From positions 2,094,629-2,158,628 of the forward strand of contig OY101119.1 in assembly GCA_956465555.1 (NCBI GenBank): DNA of 64,000 nt, given 5' to 3'. The DNA is from Nitzschia sp. pyKryTriq1 (Eukaryota > Bacillariophyta > Bacillariophyceae > Bacillariales > Bacillariaceae). This document shows positions 11,330 to 20,354 of the stretch, piece by piece. A model generated the notes under the pieces. That model searched no databases, was not told where the DNA came from, and saw only the letters and a program-made list of their open reading frames with translations. The translations under genes and the position numbers were made by a program. Position 1 is the stretch's first letter, and every line of letters begins with the position of its first letter.

Positions 11330-11791
11330 ATGCCAGGAAAAGTGATCCATTGTACTTCTACTCAGGCATACAATGAAGCTCTACAGGAGGCTGGGGACCG
11401 CCTCGTAGTAGTAGATTGTTATGCAGATTGGTGAGAAATTGTTCCGAGATCGAATACGAAGAGAAGTCATCATCATCAGCCCCGAGATCGATCCCGCAGC
11501 GGCAACTCATATTGATTTCTCCTGTGTTTTAGGTGTGGGCCGTGCAGAGCTATGGCTCCCATATTCGAGGCTCTTTCCCTCCAGTACACTAGCATAGTCT
11601 TTGTCAAGGTAGATATTGATCAAGCACCGGAAGTCAAGAATCTTTTGGGTGTCTGGGCCCTTCCCACTTTCGCTTTTGTAAGAAACGGAAAGAAAGTCTC
11701 CTCCTTCACGGGGGCAAACGAGCGTTCGCTACGACAGGGTCTAGAAAACAACGGAGAGCTAGGATATTGCTCATCTTGCGTGGTCGCTTAA
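11330..11791 (+). CDS. Thioredoxin with C-terminal CaaX-like tail (2 exons)
   Basis: Exons 11330-11430 and 11533-11791 encode 119 residues. The intron at 11431-11532 (GTGAGA...TTTTAG) is phase 2 and splits the Trp codon of the active site. The spliced active site is WCGPC, with the usual VDIDQ, cis-Pro (ALPTF) and FTGAN elements of a cytosolic h-type thioredoxin. It is a general disulfide reductant. The chain ends with CSSCVVA: the last four residues fit a CaaX prenylation box (C-V-V-A), and there is an extra CxxC just before the end. An in-frame ATG at 11264 would add 22 basic residues; the later ATG was chosen because it matches the family start. Confidence 0.92.
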
Positions 11792-11847
11792 TTTAGCCTA
11801 GACTTATAATTGCACTCTAGATCTTCCCTCGCGAGAAATGATGCAAT

Positions 11848-14800
11848 CTACTCGCCGGTATTTTCCTGACGAGGACCATCGCTTCGATCCATGGGCCACG
11901 ACGGTCGTCCAACCACTACTTGTCTGTCCCTTGCGGATACGATATCTTGCGCCTTTCGCATAGCCTTTTCTCGTCTCGTTCGTCGAGGTGAGGTCACATC
12001 CTTGGAAATTGTACTTCTTGCCACCTTGGTCGACTCATCCTCGACTCCTTCATCTCGTTTGTCTTCTTCTTGGTTGTCTTTCTTTGCTTTGTCGTTCTCC
12101 TTGTATTGTGGTGTTTCTTTGAGACGATTGAGCATGTGCTTTCCAATCACCAGACCACTTGACTTGGATAAAAAGTCGTTGAATTTGATGCATTCCCCGG
12201 CATGAAGACACGCAGGGCAACCTCCGTCGTAATTTCGGTCGTCGAAGCAGGATGGACACTCCTCCAGAAGACCCATTGCTGCTTGCAATATCCCTTTGGG
12301 GATGAATGCACACTTCCACAGTTGGGCACAAATACCGGATCCACCTGCTCTAGCATCAAATATGGTCACTCGCGTGGGGCCGTATACGCTGTGATCACAT
12401 TGTACATCAGAGACAGAGCATGGGGCAAAAAGAGGAGCGACCGCAACGAAGGCGTGGGCGAGCGCATGTACACCATGACCAAAAGCCATTGCACCCAGCT
12501 GGGGGGATAAAACCTCTGCATCACAGTCAAGCCAAAACGCAAAAGTGTCGAACTCCATGTCCGGTAGCGAAAGTTCCGATCGAGAAATCTCGTCCCTAGT
12601 TACCATTGACATCTTCTTGTAGCCATGAACATTTCGCTTCACGGTGACAACACCACAGCCAGCAAAGGATCCAAACGATGGGTCCGGACCCTTGTCGGTG
12701 TATATTGTCGTTACATCAGGGATCGCTGAAGTTTGAGTTTCCTCTTTGGCCTTGGTTCGTTCCGCAGGCCCGCGGTACCCTGCTCCCCAGGCGTCCACGC
12801 GTTCCATTTGCTTCACAACTGTAATCGAGAGTGAACTCAATGGCCGTGTGTAGTACTGCACGTTACAAGGTTTGGCAAAAGCGCCCAAAGAAACACTACC
12901 TCGAAATCCTTTGCCAAATGCTGGTGGACGAGTCATGCACGTAATCTTGTATCGACGGCTTCTGTGTGTGATCACAGCACCGGGAAATGCGTGATAGAAA
13001 ATGCGAGAATATGGGATTGTATCGAGAACTGCACCCTCGTAATGAATCCCATCGGTCCTTCCACCCTGTCGTGGATGTGACGTATCAACAATCTGATAAC
13101 TCACAGGCTCAATCGACCGTATGGAGACCTGCGCCCATGGATTCTTGATGGATGGATGCGTCTTATGGACAGTGGCTCGTCCTGAACCTGACGTGATAGC
13201 AATTTTTTCCTGGGTGACTGTGCCTTGTGATATCAAAGTCTCCAGTGCTTCCTCGTAGACTTCTCGAGATCCAAACAAATCCGCGTCGCTTAGTAGCCCA
13301 CATGGTACTATTTTGTCGGTGGATCGAAGAATCGAAACATTCGATGAACCTGTCAAAGGATACTCTTGACCGGCGCAGAGCAAGTGGCCCTGGACCAGTC
13401 CAGGATAAATTGGCATGGATAGTGGTGCAGAAAACCCTCTTGAAAGAAGACTGCTTGGATGTCTCCACAGGTGTTGGTCCATTGGTGAATTGAAACAGAT
13501 ACATATCGCAAGAGACGTTTTAGCATTGGCTCCTCGACCGGCTCGTCCAGACTGTTGGATCAGATTTTCATGGCTCGAAGGGAAGCCACAATGCAAAGTT
13601 AAATCGACTCCTCCAATATCCACCCCTAGCTCCAGAGCACTTGTACCAACGACGCCCAACAACTGATTGTTAAACAAACGCTCCTCAATTTGGCGCCGCT
13701 CTGCCTTGGTGTAGCCTCCTCGGTATGATTCTACTTGACGGCACAAGTCGGCTGTCTTGGGGGACTGTTTGAGGGCTGACAGGGTACGTTCATAGACCCA
13801 TTCCACTAGGCCCCGCGTTTTACAAAAAGCGATGCATCGAATCCCTCTCGAGACTGCCAAAGACAGCAAAAGCGCAGTCTCGTCCGCAGAATGCCGACGG
13901 CGTTGCTCGGACTCCCGAAATTCCTGATATGCTTCTGGGGACGTTGAAAGATCGGTTGGACCATCTTGCTTGGCGAAAGGATTGATTAGGCGAGCCTCCC
14001 CCCGCTGCTGATTCGACTGATTTTCTTTCTCTGCATTTTTCTCCCCAGTTTGGGTTGACTTCTTGGACGCCGCTTTCTTCATCTTGCGCTGGACTCGTCC
14101 AAGGCTCTTTCCATTCATATCCAAGAGAGGAGGGTTCCAAACCCAAAAATGTTTTGCAGCTCTAGGCGAGCCATCCTCTTTCACAATGTTGACCGTTTGG
14201 TGTTTGGGCATACAACACAAGTTTCGGAAATGTGCCTCGGGATGGCTCAGAGTAGCCGAACACGCCAAAAAGCACAGGCTCGAGGCTTGGATCGACACCA
14301 AACGGTACAGACGCGCCAAAATCATACTGACATGAGCTCCAAAGACTCCCGCGTACATGTGAGCCTCATCCATAACAAGAAATCGAAGATTTGATAGCAG
14401 AGGACTGTACAGATGTTTCCAATGGGGCATGATGGCGGCATGCAAAGTATCAGGATTGGTCAGAATGACATTGCATGACATGATTATGTCCACTCGTTGA
14501 CTATGTGGGGTGTCACCATCCAGAGTAGCTGCGCGAATATCATGATGCAGGCCGTGCTCTTCTAACCACGCGGACAACTTGACCACTTGATCTTGCGCCA
14601 GGGCCTTGGTAGGAAATAGAAGCATTGACTTCTCCCCCTTCAGTGCGGCATTCAAAACGGGGATGAGAAAGCAGAGACTCTTCCCCGAGCCAGTACCTGT
14701 GCAGACTAGTGTAGGAATGTTTTGAAGGGCAGAAGCAATGGCGACTGCTTGATGGTGATACAACTTTCGCTTGACGGCATTCATAATGCGAGGATCCAAT

Positions 14801-15654
14801 CCAGCATGCCATATGTTTTCCTCATCAAAAACGGCATCTTGGGCAGGATGTGTTCCTGCATACGAAATCTGTCTTGGTAATATACATGTTGGTATAGCAC
14901 TCTCCGTATCTGGAGTCTTGGAATGTTCTAATCCTAACATTTCTTTCAGCGCTTTTCCGGCTTCCGTGCCCTGTTCCAACAGCGATTCTTCCTGGTACTC
15001 TGGATCATCCTCGGTCGGGAGGGTCCAATCCTTTGTCGGAGAAGAAAGTAGATCATAGTTTGTGTCAATTGGACTGTCATCGGTCGCTGAGATGGAAGAA
15101 TTACCTGATGTTTCATGAGTTCTATTGTTGCTCTTTTTGATCTGGCGTTTCAGTGCCGCCAGTCGACGCTTTGCCGCTGCTTTTGTGCTTCCAGACAGGC
15201 GCTGCTCATCTGGATTCGGAAATCCAATCGAGAATTTGGCATCGCACTCTTTGCCTAGCTCCCATTGCTTCTGTAGATCTTGAAACGTGCTAGTAGTGTC
15301 CTCCAAGTTGATAGAAGGATTGACCTGCAACACGCCATGGCGTACGAGCGATGCCAACTCCTCGAAGGGGATCTTTTTGTTCGGAATGGTGGATAGCAGA
15401 CTCTTGAGAGGAACCAAAGACTGACCCGTGGCTCTGGTCAAAAACTGCAGGACTGGATCCAGAAGGGTCAGTGTTCGACACGCGGGGTTTTCTTCAAGTG
15501 CCATCGATGTGACGGTGCTTCGCTTTCTCTTGTTATCATTATCAGTATCATCATCATTTTTATTATTATTATTGGCGGCAGTTTGTTTATTCATCGCATT
15601 GTTTCCTTCCACCAGCATGGATACTGGAGCTTCGCTCTCCTTGCTTGACGACAT
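11848..15654 (-). CDS. HRQ1: Hrq1-type superfamily 2 DNA helicase (DUF1998 C-terminus)
   Basis: A single-exon protein of 1268 residues. The N-terminal 250 residues are low complexity and charged. The RecA1 domain has motif I GTGSGKS, FPTKALAQDQ (Ia), MDEAHMYAG (II) and CSATLSHP (III). RecA2 has IAFCKTRG (IV), GTSALELGVDIGG (V) and QQSGRAGRG (VI). A long C-terminal domain ends with a four-Cys cluster, CPSC...CPAC followed by CIKF, typical of DUF1998. This architecture is that of Hrq1/YprA 3'-5' helicases; in yeast Hrq1 works in interstrand crosslink repair and telomere maintenance. Localisation is probably nuclear. The family is patchily distributed in eukaryotes. The 3' end lies about 56 bp from the thioredoxin stop, tail to tail. 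Confidence 0.9.
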   Translation of the reverse strand: MSSSKESEAPVSMLVEGNNAMNKQTAANNNNKNDDDTDNDNKRKRSTVTSMALEENPACRTLTLLDPVLQFLTRATGQSLVPLKSLLSTIPNKKIPFEELASLVRHGVLQVNPSINLEDTTSTFQDLQKQWELGKECDAKFSIGFPNPDEQRLSGSTKAAAKRRLAALKRQIKKSNNRTHETSGNSSISATDDSPIDTNYDLLSSPTKDWTLPTEDDPEYQEESLLEQGTEAGKALKEMLGLEHSKTPDTESAIPTCILPRQISYAGTHPAQDAVFDEENIWHAGLDPRIMNAVKRKLYHHQAVAIASALQNIPTLVCTGTGSGKSLCFLIPVLNAALKGEKSMLLFPTKALAQDQVVKLSAWLEEHGLHHDIRAATLDGDTPHSQRVDIIMSCNVILTNPDTLHAAIMPHWKHLYSPLLSNLRFLVMDEAHMYAGVFGAHVSMILARLYRLVSIQASSLCFLACSATLSHPEAHFRNLCCMPKHQTVNIVKEDGSPRAAKHFWVWNPPLLDMNGKSLGRVQRKMKKAASKKSTQTGEKNAEKENQSNQQRGEARLINPFAKQDGPTDLSTSPEAYQEFRESEQRRRHSADETALLLSLAVSRGIRCIAFCKTRGLVEWVYERTLSALKQSPKTADLCRQVESYRGGYTKAERRQIEERLFNNQLLGVVGTSALELGVDIGGVDLTLHCGFPSSHENLIQQSGRAGRGANAKTSLAICICFNSPMDQHLWRHPSSLLSRGFSAPLSMPIYPGLVQGHLLCAGQEYPLTGSSNVSILRSTDKIVPCGLLSDADLFGSREVYEEALETLISQGTVTQEKIAITSGSGRATVHKTHPSIKNPWAQVSIRSIEPVSYQIVDTSHPRQGGRTDGIHYEGAVLDTIPYSRIFYHAFPGAVITHRSRRYKITCMTRPPAFGKGFRGSVSLGAFAKPCNVQYYTRPLSSLSITVVKQMERVDAWGAGYRGPAERTKAKEETQTSAIPDVTTIYTDKGPDPSFGSFAGCGVVTVKRNVHGYKKMSMVTRDEISRSELSLPDMEFDTFAFWLDCDAEVLSPQLGAMAFGHGVHALAHAFVAVAPLFAPCSVSDVQCDHSVYGPTRVTIFDARAGGSGICAQLWKCAFIPKGILQAAMGLLEECPSCFDDRNYDGGCPACLHAGECIKFNDFLSKSSGLVIGKHMLNRLKETPQYKENDKAKKDNQEEDKRDEGVEDESTKVARSTISKDVTSPRRTRREKAMRKAQDIVSARDRQVVVGRPSWPMDRSDGPRQENTGE

Positions 15655-16255
15655 TTCGTGGACTTTGAGGTTCAGTGTAGCCAGGCCCTCGACTTCCTTA
15701 CGTAGTTGTGAGTTTCTGTGGCCGTGATATTGTGTGTGAGACTGGGGTGGAAGCTTGCGTCTACAACAAGTTGTGCTCGAAGCCCCTAAGTTGCGCCATT
15801 GTCAACGCTGTCAAGTGCGGCGCGGGCTGCGAGTATTTTTGCCTCTGGTTTTGCATCGAAAATTGACACCGAGAAACCGGTCGGCGGCTAGACATTCATA
15901 GGAATTTGACTGAGAGTAGTCGAAAGAGTCATATTCTTCGTGCCGCACGACGGCGACAACACGATATCAACATATGCATGCGATGATACCGATACCTGGT
16001 ACCGGTACAAGTCTCTCAGCACTGTGTAGATCTGGTACAGTATCATCTTCTGATGATGCTCTGCGTACCGGTACCTGCAGGTACGATGTTCAATGTACCT
16101 GGTACGAGATATACGATGTACTGTACGATATGATACCGCCTGGTACACCTACTTCTGCTGTGCTGGACCCGCTGGATACTCTGGAAGCGTGATGATAATA
16201 AATTTCTAATTGTATTCTCTCCATTGGCTATCATAACTGTTAGTATGACTCTGCT
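15655..16255. other. Intergenic with GGTACC/ACCGGTA motif cluster
   Basis: A 600-bp gap upstream of HRQ1 and downstream of the first Cys-rich gene. About 15980-16145 is dense in GTACC, ACCGGTAC and related palindromic strings. No gene is supported. Confidence 0.5.
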
Positions 16256-17452
16256 CTAGGGCATGCCCACCATACCAGAGGTCCCTTGAGCGACAGTGTT
16301 CATAGAAGTAGTGCAATATTGTCGGATCGAGTCCCATCCAATGGCCTCGCAGGAGCACGTCCTGGTGGTGAAATCGGGGGCCGTGAAGGTGAAGTTTGTA
16401 CCGGTAACTTGGCAGACGATGGAATTGACGGTCTGAACTTGGCAGAAGTGGCACGTCGTGCTGCTCGGGTTCAACGCCGAGCAGGAGCATGCATAGGGCA
16501 ACAGGTTGTCGTTGCAGAGAGTGGTGGGCATGGAGTCGCAATAATTGCTGGCCTTCCCCGCCTCGCTGCACATTGTGACATTTCGCTGACTGATGGAGCG
16601 GCATCCCGCTGTGGTCAAACCAGCGATACTGGGAGATCGTGTCGGCATAGCGTGAGGGACGGGCATTGCTCCTGTGGTTGTGGTGGTCGACGGGGGGCGA
16701 GGATACGGCATCGCCGGTGTCACCACAGGGCGGGGAGTGGGGCGGGGAGTGGGGCGACGAGTGGGACGTGGGGTTGGGCGGGGAGTAGTAGCCATTGCGG
16801 TCGGCATTACATGGGGATAAGGAGCCATATTTGGAGTCATGTTTGGCATTACATGGGGATACGGAGCCATTACCGTCGTGGTAGGCATAGTGCCATGATT
16901 GTGAGACATGGTGGTAGGAACTGGGGCACTCGTTGGGGCGCTATAGCAAGTCTGCTGTGCTGCGCCATTACGATATTCGCACGAGCACGTTCTGACTCCC
17001 AACGTTGAGTGAGTAAAAGTGTTCGAACTTCCTGTCACTTGACAGAAAACGCCGTTCGATGTTTGGAGTTGGCAGTAACCACATGATACCATCGCAGTGG
17101 AACCGATGCACATGCACGGATAGCTTGTCCGCGAGCTGCAATAGGATGGACTGGTCATTGCCGAAGTGCAAGTGATTCCAGTGGTCCCACCACAAACGCT
17201 GATGCTTCGCTGGTCCAAGCTAGTGGTGCGGCACATACCAGGTTGAAGTGCTTGCAAGTCTCGCCCGCGAAGATTAGAATGATCTTGCATCATAACATCT
17301 TCAAAGGACGAGTACTCTTCTTCGTAAAGAAACTCTTCTGACGAAAACTGCCCTTCGCCGGCCGCAAGAATCGGCCCATAATCCGCTTCCCCGTCCGGCA
17401 TGGCCAAAGAGGAGGAGAGGGACAGGAGAAAGCAGGCCTTTAGAAGCTTCAT
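16256..17452 (-). CDS. Secreted Cys-rich, Thr/Pro-rich protein, paralogue 1 (two Cys domains)
   Basis: A single-exon protein of 398 residues. Residues 1-18 are a signal peptide (MKLLKACFLLSLSSSLAM). An acidic pro-like segment follows (about 19-60) and ends in SNLRGRDLQ. Cys-rich domain 1 (about 70-165) contains CGG, CTS, YCSS, CMC, CGYC, FCQV and CSCEY. A Thr/Pro/Met-rich linker with RPTPRP repeats spans about 170-270. Cys-rich domain 2 (about 280-385) repeats the pattern: VTMC, CSC, CHFC, VCQV, CSCE. The two domains are clearly internal duplicates. The family is unknown to me. The linker is a plausible O-glycosylation target, so an extracellular or cell-wall role is inferred. It is the first gene of a same-strand array of three paralogues. 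Confidence 0.85.
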   Translation of the reverse strand: MKLLKACFLLSLSSSLAMPDGEADYGPILAAGEGQFSSEEFLYEEEYSSFEDVMMQDHSNLRGRDLQALQPGMCRTTSLDQRSISVCGGTTGITCTSAMTSPSYCSSRTSYPCMCIGSTAMVSCGYCQLQTSNGVFCQVTGSSNTFTHSTLGVRTCSCEYRNGAAQQTCYSAPTSAPVPTTMSHNHGTMPTTTVMAPYPHVMPNMTPNMAPYPHVMPTAMATTPRPTPRPTRRPTPRPTPRPVVTPAMPYPRPPSTTTTTGAMPVPHAMPTRSPSIAGLTTAGCRSISQRNVTMCSEAGKASNYCDSMPTTLCNDNLLPYACSCSALNPSSTTCHFCQVQTVNSIVCQVTGTNFTFTAPDFTTRTCSCEAIGWDSIRQYCTTSMNTVAQGTSGMVGMP

Positions 17453-17622
17453 GTTACGATGTGATAGTTGGATTGTCGTTATTATTTATTTGTGAGAAGC
17501 GGGTGCGGGAAGAAGTAGACTTGGTAGGAGGATGCGGTACTGGTACCTGATGGTACCTGTACGGTGTACAGAAGATTATACCACAGTAATACGAATAGTA
17601 CCGGTAGAGAGTAGTGTGGGTC

Positions 17623-17672
17623 GGTGGAGCCAATCTGCATTTTCCCGAAAGCAGAGGGAATTCGGAGATGCG
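17623..17672 (-). promoter_or_regulatory. Shared upstream block of Cys-rich paralogue 1
   Basis: A roughly 50-bp block with GGAGCCAATC and GAATTC...AGATGCG, about 170-220 bp upstream of the ATG. Close copies lie upstream of paralogues 2 and 3. It contains an inverted CCAAT (ATTGG on the coding strand). Confidence 0.5.
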
Positions 17673-18117
17673 CAACCGCCGATCGATCATTATTATCGGC
17701 GAGACGTCACATTTTTCTGGAGTGATCATGATATGCCCCCACTGGAACCTGAAAGTAACGGTCTCATTTTTTATGCACTACTACTTACTCGTACTTGTGT
17801 GATATTCCCACCGCAAACCCACTCCGTCTGAAAGGACATATATGCCCTGATCTTAAAATCCGTCATACTTGGTTTAAAATTTGATGATGCATCGAGCACC
17901 AACTTCCCAGTTGTTTGATTCGGGCTTGGTTCTTTTTGTTAAACAACAGTTCTTTTGAGGAAACACACACGATCGAAAATATTATAATAACAAACTGCTA
18001 GTACTCAGGGTAAATAATTCTCCGGAGCAATACTCCGGAGTAATAATACGAGTTTACCGTAGCTTAGAGTAGCAGAGTACCTCTAGATGAAGCAATACTA
18101 TTACTGGAGAGACTACC

Positions 18118-18120
<3 letters not shown>

Positions 18121-18148
<28 letters not shown>
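18121..18148. repeat. (GA)14 microsatellite
   Basis: Fourteen uninterrupted GA dinucleotides between Cys-rich paralogues 1 and 2, followed by more GA-rich sequence. Confidence 0.95.
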
Positions 18149-18151
<3 letters not shown>

Positions 18152-18594
18152 AGAGAGAGAAATAGAGAGTTATCGGTAGTAGGAAGGTAGAAGGAGACTC
18201 TCACAAACTGCACGCTGTGCGATGTTCGTGCAGAGTACAGGTATTCCTCCTTTGTGCTTGAAAGTTTTGAACCAAGATACCCGACGGAGGCTCTCTCCAG
18301 GATCTGTTGTGGACACAACATTGTGTAGTCGTCGGCATCGTCCTACAAAAATAGTACGATAGGAATGTATTCGTATTGAATATAATTCTTGAGGACACAT
18401 AACAGGACGACGACGACAACGACGACTCTCTTTACTATTGAGGAGCGACTAGTATCGGCGACAAGTATTCGACATTTTTTGAAACTTCTATTCTTTCTAT
18501 GCTAATTGTTAGTGCGACTCTGCTCTATTTCATACTGTAGGTAGACACTATACCTAATTTCTCTTTCGCCGCTAAAGTATGAGTAGTGACTCTA

Positions 18595-19311
18595 CTAGGG
18601 CAGACCCACCCTAAAGGAAGAACCCAGAAGTGCATCATTGCCGAGGCGAGTCACCGGTGGTGACGCAGGGTTTGGGGTTGGACGAGTAGTCGGGCGTGAG
18701 GTTGGGCGGGGGGTCGGACGTGGGGTTGGGCGGCTAGTAGTCGGTGCTGACTGTACGGGCAAACAGGTCTGCTGCGCGACACCGTTGCGATATTCGCACG
18801 AGCATATTGTCCGTCCCAATGTTGGATGAGTAAAAGTGTTCGAGCCTCCTGATATCTGACAGACAACACTGTTGGATGTTTGGAGATGGCAGAAACCACA
18901 TGGGACAGCCGCATTCGATCCTGTGCACATGCAGGAATAGCTGGCCTGCGAGCTGCAATAGGATGGACTGGTCATTGCCGAAGTACAAGCGATTCCAGTC
19001 AATCCACCACAAACGTTGATGCTTCGCTGGGTGAAGCTGACGGCACGGCAAACAGGTTGATTTGCAGCTTGCAAGTTTCGTCCGCGAAGATTGGAATGAT
19101 CTTGCATCATAACATCTTCAAAGGACGAGTACTCATCTTCGTACAGAAACTCTTCAGACGAAAACTGCTCTTCGCCGGCCGCAAGAATCGGCCCGGAATC
19201 CGCGTCCCCCTTCATCCTCGTGTCGTTGCCCTCTGCTTCTTCTCGGCCATAAACCAGCATGGCCAAAGAGGAGGAAAGGGACAGGAGGAAGCAGGCCTTT
19301 AGAAGTTTCAT
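18595..19311 (-). CDS. Secreted Cys-rich, Thr/Pro-rich protein, paralogue 2 (one Cys domain)
   Basis: A single-exon protein of 238 residues starting at the ATG at 19311. An upstream frame to 19443 has no family counterpart, so it was not used. The signal peptide (MKLLKACFLLSLSSSLAM) and the acidic segment ending SNLRGRNLQ are nearly identical to paralogue 1. The first Cys-rich domain is complete (CGG, CTS, YCSS, CMC, CGFC, VCQI, CSCEY). An RPTPRPT linker follows. The protein then ends 20-odd residues later in DALLGSSFRVGLP. The whole second Cys domain present in paralogues 1 and 3 is missing. This is either a real short form or a truncation that acquired a new end. Family and function are unknown; secretion is predicted. 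Confidence 0.82.
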   Translation of the reverse strand: MKLLKACFLLSLSSSLAMLVYGREEAEGNDTRMKGDADSGPILAAGEEQFSSEEFLYEDEYSSFEDVMMQDHSNLRGRNLQAANQPVCRAVSFTQRSINVCGGLTGIACTSAMTSPSYCSSQASYSCMCTGSNAAVPCGFCHLQTSNSVVCQISGGSNTFTHPTLGRTICSCEYRNGVAQQTCLPVQSAPTTSRPTPRPTPRPTSRPTTRPTPNPASPPVTRLGNDALLGSSFRVGLP

Positions 19312-20354
19312 GTTACGATGCGATAGATGGATTGTTGCAAGCAAAAATGTATATTCTTTTTTATTAATTTGTGAGAGAAGCGAAGAAGACTTGGTACGAT
19401 CCGATGATCGGTGGTGGAGCCAATCTGCATTTCCTCGGGGCAAGGGAATTCGAAGATGCGGAGCGCGCCGATTAGCGAGGACGAGACCGCCTCACTCCTT
19501 CTTGTACGCTTGCCCAACGGTCGATTACAAGAACAATTTTTATACGTGTTTCTGGAATGATGATATGCCCGCCTTCTCCGATTGAATCGTTATGTTTTGA
19601 AATATATGCCTTGTACTAATCACAAGCAGTAAGTACGAGAGAACCATACCATGCTTCGTTTTCCTCTTTCCAAAAAACACGCACGATCGAGAAGAAGTTG
19701 CTACTCCGCCTTTTGCGCACCGTGCGACTGTGCAAGTAGACGACTCACTCATTGTACAGTACCAGGTACCAGTATGAGTGCTCGTTTTCATGCACGAGCG
19801 TGATCGGTCGGTGGTCTCTCTCTACCGGTACCTGTACCTGTAAGTACTCTCTCTACTCAACACTCAGCACTACTACTAGTAGTAGACGAGCGCAAGAGAG
19901 TAGAGAGAGAGTACGTACCAGTAGGTCCAGTAGTAGAGAGAGCATGTGAGACCACTACCGTTCACTATCGGTACATGCTTGTGGCCATGATACCCGGTAC
20001 CGGTAGGCGTGAGACAAGCGGCAGGTTGCTTCCTAGCGTTCTTTATTTTTCAAGTGGAACAAGTTTTGTAGGTTGTGCCATGGCCGAGCGAGGTTTTCTC
20101 TGTTCCAATCAAACCCGGTCGGCGGCTGTACTCCAAGTAGAGATACCAGAATATTCGTACAGTTCAACACGGTCCTCAAACTAATATTATACCGGTAGAA
20201 CGTCTCTCCACCACTACACAGCACCGGAGCGAGAAAAAGAATAGCTAGACGACTCCTCTGCTGCCCCGCGAAAGAGCATAGCAAAAGAAACTAGTTGAAA
20301 TTCACAGTAAAACGGGGGAAATCTTCTATCCTCTGTAGCTAGCTGAAAGTACGA
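19312..20354. other. Intergenic within the Cys-rich array
   Basis: It contains the promoter of paralogue 2 and a dense run of TACCGGTA/GGTACC and TAGTAG-type strings at about 19755-20010. No gene is supported. Confidence 0.5.
19413..19460 (-). promoter_or_regulatory. Shared upstream block of Cys-rich paralogue 2
   Basis: The same GGAGCCAATCTGCATTT...GAATTCGAAGATGCG arrangement as upstream of paralogues 1 and 3, about 100-150 bp before the ATG. Confidence 0.5.

Larger units (their letters stand above)
17453..18594. other. Intergenic within the Cys-rich array
   Basis: It holds the promoter of paralogue 1 and the 3' flank of paralogue 2. A motif shared with paralogue 3 lies at about 17836-17945 (ATATGCCCTGATC, then TTGTTTGATTCGGG). 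A (GA)14 tract is at 18121-18148. No gene is supported. Confidence 0.5.

Noticed and set aside
16286-17008. 240-residue plus-strand open frame opposite Cys-rich paralogue 1
   Set aside because: It is antisense to a well-supported gene and arises from the GC-rich, stop-poor complement of the Thr/Pro linker. A similar frame lies opposite paralogue 3.
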